Shown one piece after another: positions 1 through 11,106 of a stretch of DNA of 64,000 nucleotides (its first letter is position 1; each line of letters begins with the position of its first letter). Below the pieces are notes generated by a model. That model was not told the DNA's origin. It ran no database searches and saw nothing but the letters and a program-made list of their open reading frames with translations. The translations under genes were made by a program, and so were the position numbers. The DNA is from Solen grandis (taxonomy: Eukaryota; Mollusca; Bivalvia; Adapedonta; Solenidae), in assembly GCA_021229015.1 (NCBI GenBank), contig CM037787.1, positions 32,264,269 to 32,328,268 on the forward strand, read 5' to 3'.

Positions 1-622
1 GTTGTTATCAATGTTTTCTTGCAATGTGCCATCCTTGTTCAGGTAGCGATTGTCACATGCCTTCAGTGTGTACTTTCCTTCCACGAAGTCCAGAAAGAGC
101 TGGGAGTCTGCTCCCCAGGGGATGTCTTCTGTACATGTAAGCTCATTTGTATCCCTGTTGAGGTGAGCGTAACGTTTACGTTTGACGTTACGTAGGTTTA
201 TCTGGGGATGGATGTACAGCTGTATGCTCCACCATTTTTTTTCTTTCATCTTGTTGGAGCATTCGACGTTTTCAGCCATGTCACATAGAAAAAAACCATG
301 CTCAAGATTCTTAAACGCCCATTTACCAGCTGTGGAATATTCCACGACGAATTTCTCTTCCTGCCCTTTTTCTTCGGCTTCAACCGTGACACGTCCGTAC
401 TTATCCGAAGACATATACCTCCCCAGATGGCTTCTAATGTAGATATGCTTTTCATTTGCGGTTCTGTTCAATCGTCCAGATTTGCTTCTGTTTTAAGGCA
501 GCTCCAACCGCGTTGACTTTAAATCCAAATTTTTCCGCCGTTAAATATTTCAGCGACTGTGACATAAATCCAACCTTCCATTCCGTTCCGTTACTATGTC
601 CATTAACTCCGTTTTCGGCCAT
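1..622 (-). CDS. FSCN: Fascin (actin-bundling protein), N-terminal part, runs off left edge; one apparent frameshift
   Basis: Fascin cross-links parallel actin filaments in filopodia, microvilli and neurites and is built of four beta-trefoil domains. Reading the minus strand from ATG at 622-620 gives a short variable leader, then [14 protein letters not shown] (residues 26-38) and [11 protein letters not shown] (residues 44-54). The reading then shifts by one base near 460 and continues open for exactly 153 codons to the edge, with [30 protein letters not shown] and [13 protein letters not shown], all in family order. About 207 of ~500 residues are present: trefoil 1 and most of trefoil 2. 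Read without the shift, the frame stops at 454-452. The upstream in-frame Met (646) lies in sequence without similarity, so 622 is preferred. One isolated indel in otherwise clean coding sequence suggests an assembly error more than an old pseudogene, but that is inference. Identity is very likely from the motif series. Confidence 0.9.
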
Positions 623-1147
623 GATCCCGCAAGAATAAATATGCAATTATTAAGCCAAAAATATATAATACACCCTGTCTCAATGAAAACAAAGTTCACT
701 AAACAAAGAGGAAATAAATATTGATTTTTTTCTCAATAATCCAAGGAACACAGCACTCTTCCTGCACTGACGTTATACAGAACTCTGCACCCTTTTGTTT
801 TGAGCGACTGCCACACTGTGATGGGAAGGACTGAATCACTGAGCGCGCCGGGCAAGATATTGGTCTAACCATGAATCACTCCAATACATCCGAAGCGTTC
901 CGCATGAAGGAACCTAGACGTTCAACTTTTACTTCCTTTCCGATCCCAATCCTTTGCATAATGTCACAGTGTACCGTTAAAATACAATTTTGATTCTTTG
1001 CGCTTGGGTGATATTGCTGATTTCGGATGTTTTCTTAGTTTCAAATGATTCTGTATTCACGTGATTTATATTCACGAAACACAATATAATCACACGCGGT
1101 CTCGAATGTTATAACTCGCGTGTAAAAGCGGTTTCAAGACAAAGGAA
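623..1147. other. Fascin upstream flank
   Basis: This is 5' flanking or 5' UTR DNA of the fascin gene on the minus strand. It holds a mildly GC-richer patch around 820-960, including GCGCGCCGG near 843. No clear TATA box or splice signal was identified. Confidence 0.4.
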
Positions 1148-2262
1148 TACGGAACAGAACAGAAGTTTATTGAGTGTCACAAGCATACATAGCTCATGGA
1201 CATAAACATAGTTATTCAATATGCATGCACCATAACACAGAAAAATAAATAGATTTTATATCTGCAATTAACATTTATAGGTATTAAATTTGATGAATTC
1301 CTCTTGTTCGAAAAGCTTTTATACAAGAAATAGCTAATTTTATCATTATTGAAACATTTGATGCTTTCATTAATTCTATGAATTTTAAAACGCTAGGGTA
1401 TGTATAATTGTACTATGGAATGTAAGATTTTCTTAAATTTAAAAACTTTGGGCAAATTAAAATGAAATGATACTTGTCTTCAATATCATTAGTATTGCAA
1501 AGATTACATTTTCTATTATCTCTTCTTATATGACTATGTCTACCTTGTTCAATATTAAGTTTATGTGAAGACGATCTTAACTTAGCTAAAATTCTCATAT
1601 ATTTTACATTCCCAAGTATAATACTTAAATATGATGTGCGTTCAAAAACAGTTTTAATTTCGCAGTATAGACACAATGAGGAACTATTTCTCATACCTTC
1701 TCTCCACTGACTAATGTTTAAATCCCTTAATCTAGTTCTAAGTAATGGAATAAAACTCTTAGTATCCACCGAATCAGGAACCCCCACACCTCTGTAAAAC
1801 CATTATTTTGTAATGAATTTCTAACCTTCGACGCCCAATTCACTTTCCTGTCATTCTCTTCCAATGTTTTTCTTTGATCAAACAATATGTAATACAATAT
1901 GAAATTTTTACTTTTATCTTCATTCAATTTTAGGAGATATTTGATTATTCTAATACATGTATGTTTATCAATAACAAGAGGAAATCGTCCAAGTTCGCCA
2001 AATACAGCTAATTAATTTGTTGAACGTTTTACATTTAAAAAATATTTACAGTGATTTCCGCAAACTCTTTTCTATTACATCAGCTTTACTGAACCCCCAA
2101 ACCTTCCGAATTGTAATTCAAAATAGATAAAACATACGCGTCAAACAAATTAAACATAATATTAACTGGCACCTGTGTTTCTCTTAACAATGATAAGTTA
2201 ACCAAATGATGAAAAAAACCCTTGGATTCATTTTTATAGACAGTGTTGAAAAATTGTATTTA
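1148..2262 (-). mobile_element. Decayed non-LTR retrotransposon (LINE), 3' end of reverse-transcriptase ORF plus 3' UTR
   Basis: Minus-strand conceptual translation, in several frames, follows the usual LINE C-terminal order. First comes NLFDAYVLSILNY just past the RT core (about 2170-2120). Next is a region ending in NWASKVRNSL (about 1850-1810). Last is a cysteine/histidine knuckle, CNLCN...EDKYHF...CP (about 1505-1440). At least three frame changes and one in-frame stop near 1411 break it. The 3' UTR ends with AATAAA-type sequence and a short TTCTG-type repeat tail near 1150-1170. This is a 5'-truncated dead copy. Reading it as one element rests on the continuous homology order; the clade was not assigned. 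Confidence 0.78.
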
Positions 2263-2593
2263 GTCACGAGCATGCGTTTGAAATAATAATCATAATTCAC
2301 CAAGTTAAATCCCTGTGATAAAAAGTAAATCATTTTGGAAATAAAAAAACACATAGACATATAAAAAGATTTCTCATACGTCAGTTAACAATGAATACTT
2401 ATCTACCAGCTGTCTCTGACTAAACCAGTACTTTGCGCATTAAGAGGTATTGGATAAATTGTCGTCACGAAGGTTAATCGAACTTACCTTTGGTATCATG
2501 ATTCACGAACACTATCCATGAAGCAAGTCCCTGTGGTCCAGTTGCAGCGTTCATGAGTGTTAATTGGGGGGCAAAATTCACTTTTCCAAACAA

Positions 2594-2893
2594 AAGTACT
2601 GGTTTTGTTTTTTTTGTTGTGTTTAACATCCGAGCGACAGTATCTCAGTCCTATGGGGCTAATTCTACTCGAGACGGAAACAGCGTTCCTAAACTGCGAT
2701 ATCTCGCCGTATACATGTGGCATGACACCACACCTGACACCAGTCCAGCCTGTTCTTGAACTTCCCCTTTATATGTTTTGAGCGCCAAGCAGTGGGCTAC
2801 AAGTACTACTTTAACGACTTTGGTAAGTTGCGGTTTTGGATTGAACCCACGACCACCCGCTCCCGAGGCGGACGCTCTAATCATTCGAAATCC
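2594..2893 (-). mobile_element. SINE-A copy (tRNA-headed SINE), reverse orientation
   Basis: On the minus strand this copy has a tRNA-like head whose B-box region is near 2845-2870. Its body shares the GGTATCATGCC-type block and 'CTCGAG' region of the full copy at 45479, and it ends in an A-rich AAC-type tail near 2600. Bodies of this family recur at 20.6, 45.4, 45.5, 47.7 and 52.5 kb. Open frames here are SINE sequence, not genes. Confidence 0.7.
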
Positions 2894-2899
2894 AGGAAG

Positions 2900-4160
2900 T
2901 GTTGAGAAGGAGAAGTACTAGTTGTAAGTATTTATATTTAATCTGCGTAAAAAACAAAATGATGCGTTTGGGTATTCAATCATTTATCGATCTCTCTTAT
3001 CACGTCAATAATGATTTTATTATACATTTTGCACACAGGTAATTCCAAACCACATTAAAGAAAATGATACTTAAAATCGAATATGATTTACAACTTCGAA
3101 ATAAAAAGACGGACGGACAGGCAGATAGATAAATGTTCTAAAATTAGATTCAATAATATATCAGCGCACTTTCTTAGTAAATAGGTATAATAGTTAATAG
3201 AATAAATGAATTACCTCCCCTGTTGTGAGGATATTTTAAGTGTTACAGAGTTTCTTCCCCTAATGCTTTGGCTCTTCTCCGCTCTTGAATTTCATTTCAA
3301 AAACAGGATTATAATTTTTATGGTGAATTAAAAGGGACATTGTTTTTAAGTCTTTGTTTGGATTAAAGCATTAGGATAATTCCATGAATAATTTCAATCA
3401 GTGCTAAAACAAGGTTATCTAGCTATGATTTAAGACTTTAGCCATCGTATTGTTAGTAACTGATCAATTTCAAAACATATACAAAGTCACCAATTATTGT
3501 GAAAGTTTATGATATCAAATTCTAATTTTACTGTTTATGAAATAAATTAACATTTTATAAAGTTGAAAAATCGAAAATCAACTTAAGATATCTTAAAAAA
3601 TGCAGATTTAAATTTCCCTCGTTACCCATTTAGATGCCCCTACACTCCATTTCGTTCCGAAAAATACCAATAGCCACGCCACTTAATGACTTAAATACAG
3701 CCATCCTAAAATAACAACAATATCATCTGTTCATGTTCCAGACCCATATTGAATAAACAAATCAAATTAAGACTGACATCAATGGATAACGTCATGGTTC
3801 ATTGACAATATTCATTAGGTCAATCCATCATTAAATTCAAACAGATTAAAGTTTAAACCACAATATTATTTAAACTTCTTTGTATTTCCAGTTTCCTACT
3901 AAGAAGGTAGATCTTCGATTTAGTCTTGTTGTAATTACGCTGAAATAACTTTACCAGCCAGTATTTATTTATTGGGACCATCATAAAATGCATTTTAAAT
4001 GCTGGTTCTAAATGTATTACTGCGTGAAGAAGTACATGTACAGTAAAGCAACGCGAAACGGATTGTTTTTCCCGCAATGACGGAGAATCACGCCAAAAAC
4101 AAATATAGTTTGTTCCACTATATTGTCAAAGGAAATAATTGTATTTGAATAATATATTGA
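2900..4160. other. AT-rich non-coding stretch
   Basis: I see no gene, RNA or clear repeat termini here. The sequence is AT-rich, with only short open frames lacking recognisable motifs. Confidence 0.4.
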
Positions 4161-4164
4161 ATAA

Positions 4165-4763
4165 ATGAACCGTGAGGTCTTGATATGGACAAAATATGAA
4201 GTTATGGTGCCTACACGACCAGAGCGAGCTATGGGCGGATGTAGTTGCGGTGTCCACTGCTTTACACTGGCTATATCTATACTCGTTTATTGTATAGGAA
4301 CTTTATTTTATCAAAAAATGTTAGAAATACAGACTTTAAATTTCCAAAAATTCGATGGCTACAAAAATGTGTTTTTCAAAAATTAACTGATCTATTTTTG
4401 AATGATTGGTTTTCAGCAATGAATAATTCAAGAAATGTACTAAGCCAAGTATTTTATAGATTTCCAAATATATTATTTTTTTTAAAGATTTGATGAATTA
4501 TAATCCAGAAAATGAAATCAAATATCGCAAATTAAGTCAATTTGTTAAACAAATTCTTTCAAAGTTAAGTCAACAATAGTATGTCTCCTCCTTTCCCCCT
4601 CTCTTTTTATAACTTATTGTAATATGTATACTGTATCAGTTTATTTACAACACTGTCATTCATATCAGCCTCGTTCATTACTTTACAAAAATGTATTTTT
4701 GCTTTTGTTACCCTCATTTTGACATATGTGACATGAGACGTTGAATAAATAAAAAAAAAAAAA
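4165..4763 (+). mobile_element. Probable LINE 3' fragment with poly(A) tail
   Basis: A stretch near 4380-4440 encodes LTDLFLNDWFSAMNNS, resembling the segment after the RT domain in LINEs of this kind. A short C-terminal stretch up to about 4580 is followed by a 3' UTR, an AATAAAT signal near 4743 and an uninterrupted A-run ending near 4763. The knuckle region seen in the 1.1-2.3 kb element is missing, suggesting an internal deletion. A processed pseudogene of another gene is the alternative. Confidence 0.45.
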
Positions 4764-4769
4764 AATGAA

Positions 4770-6735
4770 AATTTACACTTAAGTTATTAACCGTGGTTTA
4801 TTAAAATAAGAAAACAAGTGTAAACGCCTTTCTTTATACATATACCCCGGAACTTACATACATAAATGCATACAGTAAATACGCTCGATATTTTTCAACC
4901 TTCCCGCGCATCGATCACGTAAGTATTATTGTTTAAAACTTATCGTGGCATATTTCTGCCCGCCACTTATCCATGTTGAACTTTTCTGAAATATTGTCAC
5001 ATATTCGTGCAGGCTCGGATGTAGCTCCATCAATGATGACATGCTGGGTTCTGTTCGAAGGAAAGGCTTGGATCCAGGTCAAATCCCATAGTGGCTGAGC
5101 TTAGATAGCAGTCAATAGCTTGTCGAAATCCAGGAGGACAAGATCGTATTGTTTTCAATGCATTGGTATTGAGCGGTGATGAAATGTAGAAAGGTAAAAA
5201 CTTTCACATTACACTGTCTAGGAGGATAATATATATATAGCTACAACGTGGTATGTTGTGATTATTTTCATGTTCATTACATTTTAAATTCACGTATTTG
5301 TTTGACTGTCTTGTCAGAGATAGCTAAAAGCCCAAGTACGTATCGACAGTACGTATCGACAGCTCACGTAGTAGTAAAATTGATTTTAAATGAATTTGGA
5401 AAAAGCATAATTTGCAACGTGTTCACTTTCTACTTTACATTACAAAACTATGTACATGATCCCCAAGAAAGGGCGGAATCGTAATTGCAGTTTCCCACCC
5501 CACTCTCGACTTCTCCTGGGTTGGACCTGTACCGGATCCGCAGTCGGGTATATTAATACTGGACCACGGCAACTTATCTACAGACAGTTTGTAGAATGTC
5601 GTTGATGATGATTATGATGATGATAAAAATATTAATTTTGATATCATTCAGGCACCTTCATACGACTGCAAAACCAGATCAAACTTAAAGCAAAATTACT
5701 GCAATATACATACATGTACTAAACCCAAATTTCACTGCATCGCTTATTAAAAAAAATGTATGGGGGAGGATGCCTCGGTAAAGGGTCTTTTTATTTATAG
5801 GTTTGGTGTAATTTTGTATCGTACATTTTTCTTATTTTAGTTCGGGTTTGAAATGGTCTTGTATTTCATACATGTACGCTTGATTTAGTCGCGTTTGTAA
5901 TATTGTATTTATCGAAAGAATGATTTGGTCTATGTTTAGCCCCATGGTAGTTTAACATTTGAATGTATATTTTTGGTATTTGGGTTTATTGCTAACACGG
6001 GGAGATCGTTAAAATTGAAACAACGGACTTTATCTCACAGATTGATTTATATTATGTTCTGAAGGTTACTGTAAAAATGTGTGTAAATTGTATGTACACT
6101 TTATATTTTAAGTCAGCCAGTTATTCTATCGTTCAAACTGATTTGTTTGGATAAAAAAATTTTCATTTTACCTTTGATAATCTGAGATGAGTGATAATGA
6201 AAAATGTAGCAAATGATATAAAACCTGATCAGCCTTTAAGCTACATGTTGTTTTGAAAGTATACTGGTAATTTAAGTCCTTCTTTGATCACTATAATACA
6301 TGTATATTGATGCATAACATGATAATATTGACTGTTGAAATTATAAATATTGTTATCTGATTATTGATGACTTTATTTGACTTGGCTTGACTATTTGAGT
6401 ATAACGTCACTTCGACAGTATTTCAGGGAATTGCAAAAACATTTGGTGTCATAGATCTCCTGCAGCATCCATTCTGTCACCAGAAAGCAGTGTCTACAAA
6501 GTCAGCAACCAGCCTCAAACACTGAGCCTCAGAGAGACAGTGGTATTTTAGGTTGAGCACTTCATGCAATGTGGACGTTGGTTTGTCCATGGCGAACATT
6601 GGAGAAGTCACCAGGTAAGCTCCTATTACTACAGCTACCATTTCATACCACCATCTTATTCTTCTACTTTCAGCGACAACTATTCTTTATTATCATCTTC
6701 CTCTACTTCTACTAACACTTACATATTATTATTAG
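4770..6735. other. AT-rich stretch, no recognised gene
   Basis: It is non-coding, with an ATGATGATTATGATG-type patch near 5600. At 6426-6614 a segment lies between a TTTCAG and a CAG/GTAAGC, which could be splice-like, but no reading frame through it is open across its length or recognisable. Confidence 0.3.
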
Positions 6736-6736
6736 C

Positions 6737-7095
6737 TCACCTGATTTTTGAGAGAAAAAAAAGAGCTAAAATTGTCATCAATCTTGCGTCGTCGACGTTG
6801 GCGTCGGCGATCACCCTGGTTAATTTTATGTTTAGGTCAAATTTTTCACACATGAACTATCCAAATTACTGCGTTGAAACTTGGAAAACTTATTCATTAT
6901 CATCAGTTGGCTCTTGGCTGCAAGAACCATGATTCTATTTTGCCTTTTTGCAAAATTTTGTTCCTTTTTCACTTTGTGAACGAGCTGCTTTAAAAATCAT
7001 CACAGCTTTTAAATTTCACATCTCTATTCAGAGTTGATCAAGTATCATGCTAGATTGTTCAACTACCTAAATGACATTAATACCGTTCAGATAAC
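6737..7095 (+). mobile_element. Truncated hairpin-ended element (5' part, AGCTCACCTGA start)
   Basis: It begins after a TTATT run with AGCTCACCTGA and a short hairpin (AGCTC ... GAGCT, 6737-6775). A GTCG/GCGTCGGCG-rich stretch near 6785-6810 follows, then the low-complexity core style of the other families. No 3' hairpin or CTTGTT end is seen, so it is truncated. Confidence 0.5.
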
Positions 7096-7164
7096 CGTCT
7101 CCAAATGACTGAAATAAAGGGGGGGGGGTTTAGATGGTTCCATGCACCACTACCAGAAAGGAAG

Positions 7165-7350
7165 GGGCCTCCGTGGCCGAGAGGGCATTTTCATGTGAGG
7201 AAGCCTTCCAGCTGGCTTGCAGTAGGTCGGTGGTTCTACCCGGATGCCTCCGTGCATTCGGGATCTTCCTCCACCTGTAATAAGCTGGAAGTCGCTATAT
7301 GACTGAAATACTGTCAAAGCGACGGTAAACTCAAATAGTCAAGTCAAGCC
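7165..7350 (+). mobile_element. SINE-B copy, internally shortened
   Basis: It carries GGCCTCCGTGGCCGAGAGGG (A-box side), then jumps to the shared body (GGAAGCCTTCCAGCTGGCTT, GATGCCTCCGTGCATTCGGG) and a GTCAAGTCAAG tail. Compared with the full copy at 46437 it lacks about 60 bp including the B box, so it is probably inactive. Confidence 0.7.
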
Positions 7351-7928
7351 ACCAGAATGGTACAGATGAAAGTGTGGTCTATTCCGATATGCCCCATGTA
7401 AGTTTGTTAGAATTTATTAGTATGGTCGGTAAACCCTTAAAATATGATAATCATTTCAACTTATTTATAAGAAGAGGAATTTAATGTAAAAACGAAATAA
7501 AAAATACTAATGCAGACTTATTTTTATGGCTCACAAAATAAACAGAACTTATGATTTTATTGCATTGGTTTACTCTGAGATACAGAATGAAATGAAGTAT
7601 GGAATCATTTAAGTCAAATGAAGTCATGTTTTTAGATACATTAAAACTAGTGAAGAGGAATTTTAGAATAAGATTATCACTATAAAAAAACTTAATGATT
7701 CATATTTTCCTGGAGGTTTCTCTCCTTTTTTACATTCATCTATCCTTTCATTTTGTATTGTTTGTTTACATATATTGTAACAGAAAATTACACTTCTATT
7801 CTACAGTGATAATGGGTGACTTCAACAGTGGTGTGGTTAATACCAACCAATTCCTCCAGTCAGATGAAGTGCTTAAGTTCGCTTCAGCAATGACCAACAG
7901 TGCCTGGTATAAATAAAACAACATTTTT

Positions 7929-8665
7929 CCTGAAAAAGTCAGGTCAGCCAGGTCAAGGTCAAGGTCACTGTGACTAAAAATTGAAAATGAGTTTCTGGAT
8001 GATAACTTGAGCCAAAGATGATATATCTATACCAAACTTTATGTACAGCTAGCTTATATTAAGGGCTTGCTTGGTATTGTATTTGAAGTCAGCTGGGTCA
8101 AGGTCACTGTGTCTTAAATTAGAAAATACAGGGAAAACTTTATAACGGGAGTCAGGGGAAACATATCAATACCAAACTTTATATATAGCTAGCTTATATG
8201 AAGAGCTTGCTTGTTATTGTATTTTAAGTCAGTCAGGTCAAGGTCAAGGTCACTGTGACTAAAATAAGAATTAGTTTCCAGATGATAACATGAGTCAGAG
8301 ATGATATATCAATATCGAACTTTATGTACAGCTAGCTTATATTAAGAGCTTGCTTGGTATTGCATTTGAAGTCAGCTGGGTCAAGTTCAAGGTCACTGTG
8401 TCTGAAAATAGTAAATACAGGGAAAACTTTCTTTTCCAGGTGATAACTTGAGTCAGAGATGACATAACAATACCAAACTTTATATACAGTTGGCTTATAT
8501 TAAGAGTTTGCTTGGTATTGCATTTGAAGTCAGCTTGGTCAAGATCAATGTCACCTTGACTAAAGGTCAATATCATTGTGTCTAAAAATAGAAAATACAG
8601 GGAAAACTTTCGTTTCCAGATGATAACTTGAGTCAGAGATGACATGGCACTACCAAACTTACATA
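7929..8665 (+). repeat. Tandem array, ~140-180-bp units (GGTCAAGGTCACTGTG core)
   Basis: About five diverged units are recognised by repeated ACCAAACTTTAT near 8033, 8173, 8316 (diverged), 8473 and 8653, each with TAGCTTATAT and GGTCACTGTG landmarks. Flanking termini were not identified, so it may be the core of a hairpin-ended element. The minus-strand 112-codon open frame across it is repeat sequence. Confidence 0.75.
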
Positions 8666-8669
8666 GCAC

Positions 8670-9423
8670 TGTCAAAATGGGCCATGTGACGCGTCTGGTG
8701 TTGTGTGCTTCAACCTCAACCGCTGGCTGGCCAGTAATTGGTGAATAGGGAGCATTAGTCTCCCCTGCCAGTATATAGCCACTCCATGGTCAATCCCTAT
8801 ACAGTGCCCCCTCGTGGCGACACACGTCAGCTGAGGACTTTTGTGTCTTCAGTCTGAACTGTAAGGGACGATCTACAAGGACAATATGATAAACATTTAA
8901 GTACATAAATTTTGGATAAGTTATCAACTTTAAAAATGCGTTGGGCAAGACTGTCCTTCAATTCTGACATTATTTATATGTTTACAAACTCTTTCAAACT
9001 ACATTGTAAAGAACTCCCGAAATCCTTAAAATTCAAGTAATGATAAAATAACCATTCTTCACAGATTCCTCCACCTTTTTCCAAAAATGGTAAAAGGCTA
9101 TTTAGTGAAAACCCTATAAAAATATGTATCTGAAATGTGATTCTTTTAGAGTACTGAATAATATCAAATTCGTGTTTCTATGTAACAATTTATATAGGCA
9201 AAAAGCATCTACTCCAAGAATGACTTTTGCCACTAATAATGAATTAATGTGCATTATATCATAGAACGTAAAGAATTTATAAACATCCAACAATAATTAA
9301 TAATTAGAAGAAAACATGAAGAAGAATGTCAAAGAATGTTTTGCACTACCTAATCTGATGTATCCTATTTTCAGTATTGGGCAATTTAAATTTGACAATA
9401 ATAGATGATAAAAAACATTTTAT
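8670..9423. other. Unassigned stretch with a GC-richer block
   Basis: Positions 8680-8880 are noticeably GC-richer and contain GCCCCCTCGTGGCGACACAC. I recognise neither a protein nor a known terminus there. The remainder to 9423 is AT-rich non-coding. Confidence 0.3.
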
Positions 9424-9424
9424 T

Positions 9425-9787
9425 AGCTTCACTTTCCAAAATGTAGAGCTAGCGTCATGACCCTCTCATCAACGTCAGCGTTGGTTAAGGCTTTCGTTCA
9501 GGTCCACTTCTCCATAACCATCAAACATATTCACTTCAAACTTGGTATACTAAGTCTTGTTTTCTATCAAAAAAGATATTCATTTCATAAGAGCAAGTAA
9601 CTCTAGATGTATATTTCTTCTATTTTTTTTGTTACACTTTTTTATGGTTAAGGTCTGGGCTCAATGCCTTATGTCACACGTTTTTATGTTAACACTGAAA
9701 AATATAATAGTAACAGCTTACATTACCGGTATACTATCCAGCACTCAGAAAAGTGGATCGCGCTGTATTGGGACATCCCTCGATTTA
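9425..9787 (+). mobile_element. Hairpin-ended element, family AGCTTCACT
   Basis: It opens with AGCTTCACTTTCC and a partner GTAGAGCT, then GACCCTCTCATCAACGTCAGCG. It ends with GTGGATCGCGCTGTATTGGGACA, corresponding to the GTGGAG + GCTGTC/GACAGC hairpin end of the better copy at 30633-31183. The 3' hairpin is degraded here. Confidence 0.6.
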
Positions 9788-9881
9788 TGTTGGATGGCAA
9801 TCAGATAAACTTGATCAAATGTACAAACATTGTTGCCTTAAGGTAACAGACATGCATTCATTAAGTATAGGTAAGCTCATA

Positions 9882-9959
9882 GTTGCCTTTAACTACACGA
9901 TATAGTCACGAGGGCGGGGCCCGAGGGACTATGTCGTGTAGTTAAAGGCAACTATGAAC
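9882..9959. repeat. Long hairpin, ~31-bp arms
   Basis: TCATAGTTGCCTTTAACTAC is repeated in inverted form as GTAGTTAAAGGCAACTATGA, around a GC-rich loop containing GGGCGGGGCCCGAGGG. Arms are almost perfect with about one mismatch. A second inverted pair, TTAGCACATGGCATTTTCC / GGAAAATGCTATGTGCTAG (about 9967-10128), lies just to the right. Together these look like a foldback MITE or two abutting ones; class unknown. Confidence 0.7.
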
Positions 9960-10129
9960 TAAGATATTAGCACATGGCATTTTCCTTCCACTAGCGACAA
10001 AACTTCACAAAAGTGTGAGTTATGTGGTTGCATAATCCACACTTAATGATTTTTACAACAGTGTTGGACTGCGCGTTATAGTCCACGGTGACTATGAACA
10101 AATACCAGAGGAAAATGCTATGTGCTAGA

Positions 10130-10964
10130 GCATTTAAGGCCATGCAGATTGTGGAGACTTGAAAATATTACTATTTGTAGAAAATTGAACAGACATCAAC
10201 CTTAATATTTATGTATCCAAATTAAGTGCCTAAATGTAAGTATAGTACTTTTTTTCCAAATCAATACTTCAAATTTTGATTTATGCTAATATTGTTCAGA
10301 TACGTCCCCCCTTGACATTTTAAAACACTTCTACACATAGGAATCAGTCCTGTCCTGTCCTACTCACGTGAAGACAAGATTGGGTACAGGGGTTTTATCA
10401 CCTTGAGTTATATCTAATTACCTTCTGCACCATTCACAACAGGTGATCTTTTTAAATCGCATCAAGTAAATTAGGTCTATGGATACCATGTTGTTGATTC
10501 GATGGAACCTTTTAGTGTTCTACCAAGAGGACTAGGTTCAACTCCCAGGGAACCATATCTTATCATATGCTCCTAATAAATCATCATTTATTATTTCTCA
10601 TTTATCTTTATTTGATCTTTTAGCTCAAAAGTGCACAACATGTTCATGGTGAATTTAAATTCGTTGGCACAGACATTAATCAAAGTTTTTCCCTTGAAAA
10701 ATGAGACTCCTTATGGTTTGGATAGTTTCCTAATATTCTTTATATAGTATTTTTTAAACTATGGTCAAGCACAAATTTTACAACAATTTTGAGAGAAAGC
10801 GGTATGGCCTATGAAAATCTCCTCGATTACGCTAATTGTGATGTTGACACATACAACTGCTTCGTGTCATATTTAAATTTATGGCTATTTTATTGAGTTG
10901 CTAAAATAGAAAAAAAATGATTATGAATATTATTTTGTAAACAATCCATTCTACTGATGTATTT

Positions 10965-10997
<33 letters not shown>

Positions 10998-11100
10998 CCG
11001 GTGACTCTATCCAGTGCTGGAATAATTCACATGTTCAAATGTCGCAGACATGAAGTATTACATAAAATTCATTATGTTAATGCTATAATCGTATAATTTA
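10130..11100. other. AT-rich stretch with a GA microsatellite
   Basis: A pure (GA)n tract lies at about 10967-10994. A block near 10620-10850 resembles the interior of the hairpin-ended families (TTTTAGCTCAAAAGTGC start near 10618). No gene is recognised. Confidence 0.5.
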
Positions 11101-11106
11101 TTTTTT

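Noticed and set aside
6426..6614. Candidate exon between TTTCAG and GTAAGC
   Set aside because: No frame is open across it and no similarity is recognised; kept only as a remark.
8337..8675. 112-codon minus-strand frame with internal duplication
   Set aside because: It lies in the ~140-180-bp tandem array; its internal repeat is the DNA repeat.
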